9,743 bases of DNA from Porticoccaceae bacterium. GTDB lineage: Bacteria; Pseudomonadota; Gammaproteobacteria; Pseudomonadales; Porticoccaceae. Shown here piece after piece: positions 1-6,513 of the stretch. How positions within the stretch are numbered: position 1 is the stretch's first letter; each line of letters begins with the position of its first letter. Location of the stretch: positions 1-9,743 of the forward strand of contig DNBN01000152.1 in NCBI GenBank assembly GCA_003491845.1, read 5' to 3'. The translations under genes and the position numbers were made by a program. The notes beneath the pieces are model-generated. The model was not told where the DNA came from. It made no database searches and saw nothing but the letters and a program-made list of their open reading frames with translations.

Positions 1-888
1 TTTGTTACGCATACTAACAACATCGATATTCTGAGAATTAAGTGCATCAAACACCTGATTAATTGATTGTGTTTTAAGCACTTCAACTTCAATACTGTGA
101 CTATCAATTAATACTACTGGATAATTTTGTATCAATGGGGCTTGGGTTAATGCTTGCTGAGTATCAAAAATAAACGTCTCTTTGTTAAGTTGTTTTAACA
201 AGGCTTTAATACTCGTGTTTTGCACAATAATGCCATGGTCAATAATCGCGATATTACGGCATAGACTTTCAGCTTCCTCCAAGTAATGGGTTGTTAGAAT
301 AATCGTTGTACCCTGCTCGTTAATCTCTCTAAGAAATTCCCACATTGAACGTCGAAGCTCAATATCTACTCCGGCTGTCGGCTCATCAAGCACTAGTAGT
401 TGAGGCTCATGAATGAGCGCTCGAGCAATCATCAAACGTCGTTTCATGCCACCAGATAAATTTCTAGACAAATCATCTCGACGTTCCCACAACCCAAGTT
501 GCCGTAGATATTTTTCTGCTCGCTCAACCGCAATATTTTTTTTAATACCAAAGTAGCCCGCTTGAGCCACTAAAATATCAATGGGCTTTTCGAACTGATT
601 AAAATTAAATTCCTGAGGAACAACACCTACGTACTGTTTCGCTGTTGAAAAGTCTTCATCAATATCGTGACCAAAAATAGTTACGCTCCCTGCAGTTTTT
701 CTCACGAGGGAACAAATAATACCAATGGTAGTGGACTTGCCTGCTCCATTAGGCCCCAACAAGGCAAAAAAATCACCCTGGCCAACATCTAAATCAATCC
801 CTTTTAGGGCCTCAAAAGAATCTTCGTAGACTTTACCTAAGTTTTTTATAGAAAGTGCTGTTTGCTTTTGGCGGTTCAAAGGGATCAT
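1..888 (-). CDS. yadG: YadG-like ABC transporter ATP-binding protein (C-terminus cut by window edge)
   Basis: ATPase subunit of an ABC-2 type exporter; its substrate is unknown to me. The reading frame is open from the ATG at 888 to base 1, giving 296 residues. It contains Walker A GPNGAGKS (45-52), Q-loop Q92, signature LSGGM (144-148), Walker B LLVLDE (164-169) and H-loop H201. Stretches such as VPQEFNFN, SGGMKRRLMIARAL, TAGVDIELRRSMW and the final SMRNK closely match what I remember of E. coli YadG (about 308 aa), so only about 10-20 residues should be missing past the left edge. The partner permease (yadH type) would be expected just beyond that edge. The start is supported by a -10 hexamer about 40 bp upstream, although no clear Shine-Dalgarno is visible. 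It is divergent from the DUF2062 gene. The family call is firm; the physiological role is unknown. Confidence 0.92.
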   Translation of the reverse strand, partial: MIPLNRQKQTALSIKNLGKVYEDSFEALKGIDLDVGQGDFFALLGPNGAGKSTTIGIICSLVRKTAGSVTIFGHDIDEDFSTAKQYVGVVPQEFNFNQFEKPIDILVAQAGYFGIKKNIAVERAEKYLRQLGLWERRDDLSRNLSGGMKRRLMIARALIHEPQLLVLDEPTAGVDIELRRSMWEFLREINEQGTTIILTTHYLEEAESLCRNIAIIDHGIIVQNTSIKALLKQLNKETFIFDTQQALTQAPLIQNYPVVLIDSHSIEVEVLKTQSINQVFDALNSQNIDVVSMRNK

Positions 889-927
889 CCAGTACGTTAT
901 TCGAAGTGGTAATATTTGGTAGTCGTT

Positions 928-933
928 ATTATA
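928..933 (-). promoter_or_regulatory. Candidate -10 element of the yadG promoter
   Basis: Read on the minus strand this is a perfect TATAAT, about 40 bp upstream of the yadG ATG, which predicts a leader of roughly 30 nt. The best -35 at a 17-bp spacing is CGGACT (951-956), which keeps only the GAC of the consensus, so the promoter may be weak or activator-dependent. Inference from sequence only. Confidence 0.5.
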
Positions 934-944
934 TCTTGCACGAT

Positions 945-975
945 CCCAAAAGTCCGTTTTTAAGCAATTTTTGGG
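945..975. repeat. Inverted repeat in the divergent intergenic region (possible operator)
   Basis: The arms CCCAAAA (945-951) and TTTTGGG (969-975) are perfect 7-bp inverted copies separated by 17 bp. The left arm abuts the weak -35 of the yadG promoter. A second, shorter pair, GGCTA (974-978) and TAGCC (987-991), lies next to it. Their position between two divergent genes would suit a regulator site, but no known operator is recognised and short A/T-rich repeats arise by chance. Confidence 0.3.
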
Positions 976-999
976 CTAGTTACGCTTAGCCGTTAGAGG

Positions 1000-1005
1000 C
1001 ATAAT
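1000..1005 (+). promoter_or_regulatory. Candidate -10 element for the DUF2062 gene
   Basis: CATAAT matches the -10 consensus at five of six positions and lies 33 bp before the ATG at 1038. No good -35 is visible: TAGTTA at 977-982 has the right spacing but matches poorly. This is the only plausible promoter in the short leader of this single plus-strand gene. Confidence 0.3.
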
Positions 1006-1037
1006 ACAACCCTAAGAGTAAAAAAGATGATGGGTCT

Positions 1038-1580
1038 ATGCCACGCAAAACAATCCGCCGTTTTTTACCTGACATCAAAGGATTACTAGAACGTCCGTCA
1101 CTGCGATGGATCCGCTCATTGCCTCAGGACCCAAATCTTTTACACCTTAACCGGCAGTCTGTCTCACTAGCTGTGTTTGTGGGAATTTTTTGCGCCTTTA
1201 TTCCGTTGCCCATACAAAGTTTACTTGTCATCGCCCTGTGTTTTTGGATTGGTGCTAATCTTCCTTTGGCCATGCTCATTATTTGGATGAGCAACCCCAT
1301 AACCATACCACCCATGTTCTTTCTCACTTATAAATTGGGCAGTTCTATTCTTGGCACTGAATTAGGTGAGTTTGCAGTCACTCTGAATTGGCAATGGTTC
1401 TCTCAACTTGGATCGGAAGTTTTACTTCCTCTGTTTGTCGGCAGTCTTATTGCTGGGACTTTACTGGCCATTGTGGGTTACTTCTTTGTCCTGTTTTTGT
1501 GGCGTTGGAAAGTCATTAAAAACTGGGAAGCGCGAAAAAACATTCGCGCAACAAAAAATCGCCTCGATCATGATTCGTAA
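1038..1580 (+). CDS. DUF2062 family membrane protein
   Basis: A 180-residue protein of unknown function. It has a basic N-terminus (MPRKTIRRFLPDIK), then hydrophobic segments at about 44-72, 76-98 and 128-156, and a basic cytoplasmic-looking tail (WRWKVIKNWEARKNIR). The motif GIFCAFIPLPIQ followed by MSNPITIPPMF (about 84-94) is what I associate with the DUF2062 family (PF09835). From memory, DUF2062 genes neighbour lolE in other gammaproteobacteria too, but no role in lipoprotein transport is established. The ATG at 1038 is the first in-frame one with a family-like N-terminus; its Shine-Dalgarno is weak. It is the only plus-strand gene here and its last 13 bp overlap the convergent lolE. Other ORFs over this span are frame shadows. 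Confidence 0.85.
   Translation: MPRKTIRRFLPDIKGLLERPSLRWIRSLPQDPNLLHLNRQSVSLAVFVGIFCAFIPLPIQSLLVIALCFWIGANLPLAMLIIWMSNPITIPPMFFLTYKLGSSILGTELGEFAVTLNWQWFSQLGSEVLLPLFVGSLIAGTLLAIVGYFFVLFLWRWKVIKNWEARKNIRATKNRLDHDS
1530..1549 (-). terminator. Candidate terminator hairpin of the lolCDE operon, inside DUF2062 coding sequence
   Basis: Read on the minus strand, 19 nt past the lolE stop, GCGCGAA pairs perfectly with TTCGCGC around a 6-nt loop (TGTTTT). A T5 run follows, but only after seven other bases (TTCCCAG). The GC-rich stem and position fit an intrinsic terminator; the delayed T-run makes it imperfect. It lies within the last codons of the convergent DUF2062 gene. Confidence 0.4.
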
Positions 1581-2821
1581 CGTAATTCCTCTGCTGGAGC
1601 AGAGCGACTAGCACGCAGTGCTGGGTATATTGTCGCGATAACATTGAGGACTACGGCAATACCAGCAATCATAAAAACATCAGACCAGCGCATATCTACT
1701 GGAATATAGTCAATGGGATAAATCTCTGTGTTCAGAAACGGTTGGCCCAAAAATGTTTCAATCCAACGCACAATGTCGGCCACATAATAACATCCAAGTA
1801 CGCCAAGAAAGACACCCAATGTAATGCCAACAATACCGATCATGGTTCCCTGTACTAAAAAAATACTCACAATACTCCCTCGGGATAGGCCCAGGGTTTG
1901 TAATACAGCAATATCCTTACGCTTGTTCATCACTGACATCATTAACATTGAAACAACATTAAATGCCGCTATGGCAACGATTAAGAAAATTAGCAAAACC
2001 ACCATATTACGAGATAATTGAATGGCTTGATAAAGATTGCCATGGGTCTGAAACCAATCTCTGAAACCATACCCAAAGGGGAGTTTATTAAGAATCTCAT
2101 AGCCAATATTACGTGCATTAAATTCATCGTTGATCTGCAACCTAAATCCTTTTGCATGATCAGGTATTCCTGCAATTTCCGCCACCTTATCTAGAGCGCC
2201 TATAGCCAATGACTGATCGAGTTCAGTGTGAGTGGCAAAGATACCGCTCACGACAAATGAATAAACCCTAGTAGAACCATTTTTATTTTCAGGAACAATA
2301 ATCGAGACCCGCCGATCAGCCTGAACATTTAAAGCCTCAGCGACCACTTCTGACAGTAATATCTCATTATTCTTGGGCATTGCCAATTGATTTCGTTCAA
2401 GCACTGCGGCAAGCCCTTCGGGCATAGCCGTCGCATCAAGCCCCAAGAAATGGATAGGGCGAGCAGTTTTTCGTCGACTTAACAAACCGTTTACATCAGC
2501 ATAGGGAACTGCCTCAATGACTTCCTCTAGTGATAGTAGCGTGTTTCTCTGGGTCTGCCAGTTCTGGACACCAGTTGGATGAATCAACTGCACATGGGGG
2601 ACCACAGAAAGAATATTTTCACGTAATTCACGATCAAAACCATTCATTACAGAAAGCACGACAATTAATAGTCCAACCCCTAACACCAAACCTGCAATCG
2701 CAAGTAAGGAAATAAAGGACACTAACAATTTTGAGCGTTGATCAGCAAAAAAATAGCGCAGCCCAATGAAAACTGGAATGGATTTAATCAAAATTTTGAT
2801 CCACGCTAACCAGCGTGCCAT
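1568..2821 (-). CDS. lolE: LolE, lipoprotein-releasing ABC transporter permease
   Basis: Inner-membrane subunit of LolCDE, which extracts outer-membrane lipoproteins and passes them to LolA. The 417 residues show a MacB/FtsX-type layout: TM1 about 36-58 ending in the family motif VVLSVMNGF, a large periplasmic domain (about 60-268), then TM2 (273-297), TM3 (317-347) and TM4 (381-402), with KRKDIAVLQTLG (300-311) as the cytoplasmic coupling segment. WIETFLGQPFLNTEIYPIDY resembles E. coli LolE. The proline-containing hook loop typical of LolC is absent, supporting LolE. The ATG lies 38 bp inside lolD and gives about 13 residues before the usual xxFIGxRY start; the TTG at codon 11 is a less likely alternative. 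It is the last gene of the operon and overlaps the DUF2062 gene tail to tail. Confidence 0.93.
   Translation of the reverse strand: MARWLAWIKILIKSIPVFIGLRYFFADQRSKLLVSFISLLAIAGLVLGVGLLIVVLSVMNGFDRELRENILSVVPHVQLIHPTGVQNWQTQRNTLLSLEEVIEAVPYADVNGLLSRRKTARPIHFLGLDATAMPEGLAAVLERNQLAMPKNNEILLSEVVAEALNVQADRRVSIIVPENKNGSTRVYSFVVSGIFATHTELDQSLAIGALDKVAEIAGIPDHAKGFRLQINDEFNARNIGYEILNKLPFGYGFRDWFQTHGNLYQAIQLSRNMVVLLIFLIVAIAAFNVVSMLMMSVMNKRKDIAVLQTLGLSRGSIVSIFLVQGTMIGIVGITLGVFLGVLGCYYVADIVRWIETFLGQPFLNTEIYPIDYIPVDMRWSDVFMIAGIAVVLNVIATIYPALRASRSAPAEELRYES
1589..1622 (+). other. Two tandem hairpins after the DUF2062 stop, inside lolE
   Basis: Starting 8 nt after the DUF2062 stop, CTCTGCT pairs with AGCAGAG (1589-1604) around 2 nt, and AGCAC pairs with GTGCT (1610-1622) around 3 nt. 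Neither is followed by a T-run on the plus strand, so they are not standard intrinsic terminators. They may still protect the mRNA end. They lie in lolE C-terminal codons, so protein constraint could explain them. Confidence 0.3.
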
Positions 2822-3482
2822 TCTCTAATGTTAGTGTACGATCCATCTTTTTCGCAATAGCCTGGTCATGTGTGACTAATACAAATGAAATATTAAGCGA
2901 CTGATTGAGCTCTATTAACAGATCCAGAATAGCGCTAGCAGTATTGGGGTCAAGATTACCTGTCGGTTCATCCATAAGCACTACCGAGGGACTAGTAATC
3001 AATGCCCTGGCAACAGCTACACGTTGCCGCTCTCCCCCAGAAAGCTCGGCTGGATGATGTTGTAATCGGTCACCAAGGCCGACTCTGACAAGTAGTTCAG
3101 TAGCTTTTCGCAATGCATCAACTGGAGAGCAACCTCCAATCAAAAGAGGAAGGGTCACATTCTCAAGTGCAGAGAATTCACCCAAAAGATGGTGAAATTG
3201 ATACACAAATCCCACATGCTGGTTGCGCCAGGCTGCACGCTTAGATGCACCTAAAGTGCACCAAGATACATCACAAATCCGCACATCTCCGGCGGTAGGA
3301 TCATCCAAGCCCCCAAGCAAGTTCAAAAGAGTTGTTTTCCCCGAGCCGGAAACACCCACAATAGCAATTTTTTCACCCTGTTGAATGGTTAAATTAACAT
3401 CTGAAAGTACACTCAATGACATATCAGCCTGCAAATAGACTCGGCTTACATCAGATGCAACCATCACCGCTTTAGTGGTCAT
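2784..3482 (-). CDS. lolD: LolD, lipoprotein-releasing ABC transporter ATPase
   Basis: Cytoplasmic ATPase that works as a dimer to power LolC/LolE in lipoprotein release. It has 232 residues, matching the usual length (about 230). Visible motifs are Walker A GVSGSGKTT (43-51), Q-loop Q95 in VYQFHHLLGEFSALENV (a segment typical of LolD), signature LSGGERQRVAVARAL (147-161), Walker B VVLMDEPTGNLD (167-178) and H-loop H205. The start codon overlaps the lolC stop by 11 bp, and a GGAGG Shine-Dalgarno sits 9 nt before it inside lolC. The 3' end overlaps lolE by 38 bp. These overlaps point to translational coupling of the three subunits. Confidence 0.96.
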   Translation of the reverse strand: MTTKAVMVASDVSRVYLQADMSLSVLSDVNLTIQQGEKIAIVGVSGSGKTTLLNLLGGLDDPTAGDVRICDVSWCTLGASKRAAWRNQHVGFVYQFHHLLGEFSALENVTLPLLIGGCSPVDALRKATELLVRVGLGDRLQHHPAELSGGERQRVAVARALITSPSVVLMDEPTGNLDPNTASAILDLLIELNQSLNISFVLVTHDQAIAKKMDRTLTLENGTLVSVDQNFD

Positions 3483-4719
3483 AACGCAAAGCCTCCGCAG
3501 GCAGTATTTGTCCAGCTCGCCATGCCGGATATAGGGTTGCTAACAAACTAATGACTAATGCACTGATCACTACCACTGCCACATCAGAAACCAATAACTT
3601 GGAGGGCAACGCACTTATCAAGTAAATACTAGGATCAAAAAAGTAAATACCCAGTGCGTGCTCTACTGCTGTGACAATACTACCTATGAAATAAGCTACT
3701 GCAGACCCTATGACTGTTCCGACACAAACACCCATAACGGCCACAGTCATACCTTGAACAATAAATATTCTAATAACCAAGCCTGAAGTCGCACCCATAG
3801 TTCGAATAACCGCAATATCCCGACGTTTTTCCGCTACCATGAGAACTAAACTAGCAATTATATTAAACGCTGCCACAGCAATAATAACTGACAGTAATAG
3901 ACTAACTACTATCTTTTCCATAGCCATGGCTTTAAACAGCGACGCCATGGTTGAAGTCCAAGATCGCCACTGTAAATCAGGAAACATTACTTGAGCATGG
4001 CGAAGAATCCAATTGTCTGCCCCAAAACCATCCTTTAATTGCACCTGAAAGCCTAGAAACTTATCGCCTAAGCGCAATAACGTGCGAGCATCAGCCTGAT
4101 GCATAAAAATTACCGAACCATCTGCCTGAGCGCCTACTTGAAAAATACCAGAAACAACTACCCGCTTAATCCTTGGAAAAATACCCGCAGGGGTAACGCT
4201 AACTTGCGGGAGTGTTATCTGCAGGGTATCCCCGACCATTAGCCCCATTTTACGAGCAATTTGTGCACCCACAATTACTTGAAACTGTCCCGCGGTAAGT
4301 TGCTCAAGCTCTCCAGAAATCATGACTTCAGAAAGTAGGTCTGCGGTCGGCCATAGAGTGTCTATGCCTTGCAAATTAACACCCATTTGCTCATCACCTT
4401 GAGAAATGACAACGAAACTTTGCACCATAGGTACAATGTGCTCGACCGCCGGATCAGTGGCTAATTGAGCACCCACCAACTGAATATTCTCATGACTAAT
4501 TCCGTCGAATTTGGCAACGGTTATGTGTGGAAGTACTTTCAATAGCCGACTCTTTATTTCATTATCAAAACCATTCATCACTGATAAAACAATAATTAAA
4601 GCGGCAACACCAAGTGACATGGCGCCAAGAGAAAAAGCCGATATAAACGACACATAGCCCTCTCTACGCTTACTGCGAGTATAGCGATAGCCTATAAAGA
4701 GAGAGAGATTCTTAACCAT
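3472..4719 (-). CDS. lolC: LolC, lipoprotein-releasing ABC transporter permease
   Basis: Second permease of LolCDE; in E. coli LolC recruits the periplasmic chaperone LolA. With the ATG at 4719 the protein has 415 residues and begins MVKNLSLFIGYRYTRSKRR, as is usual for the family. TM1 is about 23-49 (motif IVLSVMNGF), followed by a periplasmic domain, then TM2 (271-297), TM3 (318-346) and TM4 (377-400), with the coupling segment EKRRDIAVIRTMGA (297-310). The segment PQVSVTPAGIFPRIKR (171-186) corresponds to the LolC hook that contacts LolA, which separates it from the LolE paralogue. The frame is also open to a TTG at 4761, which would add 14 residues; neither start has a strong Shine-Dalgarno. 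It is the first gene of the operon, 97 bp after sthA. Confidence 0.93.
   Translation of the reverse strand: MVKNLSLFIGYRYTRSKRREGYVSFISAFSLGAMSLGVAALIIVLSVMNGFDNEIKSRLLKVLPHITVAKFDGISHENIQLVGAQLATDPAVEHIVPMVQSFVVISQGDEQMGVNLQGIDTLWPTADLLSEVMISGELEQLTAGQFQVIVGAQIARKMGLMVGDTLQITLPQVSVTPAGIFPRIKRVVVSGIFQVGAQADGSVIFMHQADARTLLRLGDKFLGFQVQLKDGFGADNWILRHAQVMFPDLQWRSWTSTMASLFKAMAMEKIVVSLLLSVIIAVAAFNIIASLVLMVAEKRRDIAVIRTMGATSGLVIRIFIVQGMTVAVMGVCVGTVIGSAVAYFIGSIVTAVEHALGIYFFDPSIYLISALPSKLLVSDVAVVVISALVISLLATLYPAWRAGQILPAEALRYDH
3492..3496 (-). promoter_or_regulatory. Shine-Dalgarno of lolD inside lolC
   Basis: GGAGG on the minus strand, 9 nt before the lolD ATG and within the last codons of lolC (PAEALRY). 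It fixes the lolD start at 3482 and implies that translation of lolC and lolD is coupled. Confidence 0.7.
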
Positions 4720-4791
4720 GCACAGATTAAACCCGAAAGCGAAAACACAAACAACAGTCAAATTGGCAAAGTAGCATCAATTCCTGTCAGG

Positions 4792-4821
4792 GTTAGCATA
4801 GACGAGCTGTCTATTGCTAAC
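4792..4821 (-). other. Strong hairpin over the sthA stop codon (no U-tract)
   Basis: On the minus strand GTTAGC-A-ATAGAC pairs with GTCTAT-GCTAAC around the loop AGCTC: 12 base pairs interrupted by one bulged A. The stem includes the sthA TAG. What follows is CCTGACAGGAA, with no run of T, so it does not qualify as a standard intrinsic terminator. It may stabilise the 3' end of the nqr-sthA mRNA or mark a processing site ahead of lolC. The rest of the 97-bp sthA-lolC gap shows no convincing promoter. Confidence 0.6.
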
Positions 4822-6244
4822 GCTGCTTTTCATCAAAGTGACGATGCTCTCGGCGAACCCGATTTAGGCCGTTCATTGAAGCAATCCGGTAAGCCTCAGC
4901 CATAGTAGGATAATTAAAGGTAGTACTTAAGAAATATTTTATCGTGTTGGCTTCACCCTGCTGATTCATAATGGCTTGTCCAATATGAATAATTTCTGCG
5001 GCCTCAGCACCAAAGCAATGGATTCCGAGAATTTCTAGGGTATCTTGGTGAAAAAGAATTTTTAACATGCCAACTTCTTCACCAGAAATCTGTGCTCTAG
5101 CCGTGTCCTTAAAATAAGCTCGCCCGATTTCGTATGGAATTTTCTGTTCGGTCAGTTCACTTTCATTCTTACCCACAAAACTAATCTCTGGAATGGTCCA
5201 TATGCCGGTCGCCACGTCATTTACGCGATGCTGGTCTTCCATTGCACACATGTGCGAAGCAGCAGCCCTACCCTGATCATAGGCAGCACCAGCCAATGAA
5301 GGCCAACCAATAACATCACCCACCGCATACACATTAGGCACACTGGTTTGGTAATCTTCGTTCACTGATAACTGTCCTCGCTCATCAGCTTCCAAGCCAA
5401 TATTAGCTAAACCCAAAGATTTAGTATTACCGCTTCTACCGTTACACCACAACAGTGCTTCAGCATGGATGCGTTTACCGGACTTGAGTTCCAATGTAAC
5501 ACCAGTATCGTTAGTCATGACACGCTCATATTCTTCGTTATGCCGCACCATGACATTCAAGTCGCGCAAATGATAACTTAGAGCATCAGATATTTCATCG
5601 TCAAGAAAGCTCATCAACCACTCTCTTGTATTAACAAGATCCACTCGTGTATCCAGGCCTGAAAAAATGGACGCATATTCACAACCGATCACCCCTGCCC
5701 CATAAATAATAATGTTACGCGGAGAGCTGTCCATGGATAAAATAGTATCACTATCAAAAACACAAGAGTGATCAAAATTAATATCATCTGGACGATAGGG
5801 ACTCGACCCTGTGGCTATCAGAAAGAATTTACTGTCAATAGCAACATTTTTGCCATCCTGCCCAGTGACAGAAATCTGATGCTTGGCTGTAAAGCTAGCT
5901 CTACCAATGTGCAAACGAACACGATTGCGAGCATATCCTTTAGTCCGCCCTTCCACTTGCTTAGTGATAACATCATCTGCAGCTTTCATCATTTCGGGGA
6001 AAGAAAACCAGCGCGGTTCTCCAATGGAACGAAACAACGGCATGTTATTGTACTGCATCATACGTCGCACAGAGTGGCGCAACGCCTTAGAGGGAATAGT
6101 ACCTAGGTGTGTACAATTACCACCAGGCAATGCACGCTCATCTACCACTGCAACTTTTAACCCCTGTTTTACCGCATTTATAGCCGCACCTTCGCCTGCA
6201 GGGCCGCTGCCAATAACAACAAGGTCGTAGGAATAGTCAGCCAT
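4817..6244 (-). CDS. sthA: SthA, soluble pyridine nucleotide transhydrogenase
   Basis: Cytoplasmic FAD flavoprotein that transfers hydride between NADPH and NAD+, usually disposing of excess NADPH as NADH. The 475 residues have an FAD-binding GSGPAG (12-17), an NAD(P)-binding GAGVIG (182-187), a second FAD contact VYAVGDV (305-311) and the C-terminal dimerisation domain (from about 345). At the site where related disulfide reductases carry CxxxxC this protein reads CTHLGT (44-49), so the second Cys is Thr. The C-terminal [15 protein letters not shown] (441-455) likewise lacks the catalytic His. Both are as I recall in E. coli SthA (466 aa) and separate it from lipoamide dehydrogenase. The tail ([11 protein letters not shown]) is slightly extended. 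The start lies 2 nt after the nqrM stop, placing it at the end of the nqr operon, where its NADH product is the substrate of NqrF. Confidence 0.95.
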   Translation of the reverse strand: MADYSYDLVVIGSGPAGEGAAINAVKQGLKVAVVDERALPGGNCTHLGTIPSKALRHSVRRMMQYNNMPLFRSIGEPRWFSFPEMMKAADDVITKQVEGRTKGYARNRVRLHIGRASFTAKHQISVTGQDGKNVAIDSKFFLIATGSSPYRPDDINFDHSCVFDSDTILSMDSSPRNIIIYGAGVIGCEYASIFSGLDTRVDLVNTREWLMSFLDDEISDALSYHLRDLNVMVRHNEEYERVMTNDTGVTLELKSGKRIHAEALLWCNGRSGNTKSLGLANIGLEADERGQLSVNEDYQTSVPNVYAVGDVIGWPSLAGAAYDQGRAAASHMCAMEDQHRVNDVATGIWTIPEISFVGKNESELTEQKIPYEIGRAYFKDTARAQISGEEVGMLKILFHQDTLEILGIHCFGAEAAEIIHIGQAIMNQQGEANTIKYFLSTTFNYPTMAEAYRIASMNGLNRVRREHRHFDEKQR

Positions 6245-6246
6245 AC

Positions 6247-6483
6247 TTAGGAACTCTTGGGTTGGAAATCCATGGCATTGTATGCTTGGACATTAGGATT
6301 ATCTTGCTCATTACATTTTTTAGGGTCATCGCCACAGATATCGCAAGTGTAGTTTTCTTCGCCTAGAGCAGCACCAACGCCACCACAGGAGCCAGCAATA
6401 GGCTTGCCACCCATCAATACACCGACTGCCATACCTGCAATGAGCAGTCCAAAGATAATAATCGCCAACAAAACTTCTACCAT
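6247..6483 (-). CDS. nqrM: NqrM, Na+-NQR maturation protein (DUF539 family)
   Basis: Small membrane-anchored assembly factor required for a functional Na+-NQR; it is thought to deliver the iron bound by cysteines of NqrD and NqrE. It has 78 residues: one N-terminal membrane helix (about 3-24), then a cysteine cluster with C33 in GSCGG and C47, C50 and C57 in [11 protein letters not shown]. Four such cysteines are characteristic of the family (PF04400). A hydrophilic tail ([17 protein letters not shown]) follows. A purine-rich AGAGAGAG lies upstream of the ATG as a modest ribosome site. The gene starts 30 bp after apbE and stops 2 bp before sthA. Genome position and cysteine pattern together make the call secure. 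Confidence 0.93.
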   Translation of the reverse strand: MVEVLLAIIIFGLLIAGMAVGVLMGGKPIAGSCGGVGAALGEENYTCDICGDDPKKCNEQDNPNVQAYNAMDFQPKSS

Positions 6484-6513
6484 ATTTAACTCTCTCTACT
6501 CATTCCAATAAAT

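Noticed and set aside
1568..4719. Tandem duplication of lolC/lolE as a recent event
   Set aside because: The two permeases share only family motifs and differ in hook loop, N-terminus and most of the periplasmic domain; this is the ancient LolC/LolE paralogy.
4750..4766. TTGACT on the minus strand as a -35 box for lolC
   Set aside because: No -10-like hexamer lies 16-18 bp downstream; the nearest TTTAAT is about 24 bp away.
6097..6115. Loss of a redox-active cysteine in SthA (CTHLGT instead of CxxxxC)
   Set aside because: This is normal for soluble transhydrogenases and is diagnostic of the family, so it is not a damaged dihydrolipoamide dehydrogenase.
5768..6230. Two plus-strand ORFs of 112 and 115 codons opposite sthA
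   Set aside because: They lie antisense within the well-supported sthA gene, overlap each other in different frames, and their translations show no domain or family resemblance.
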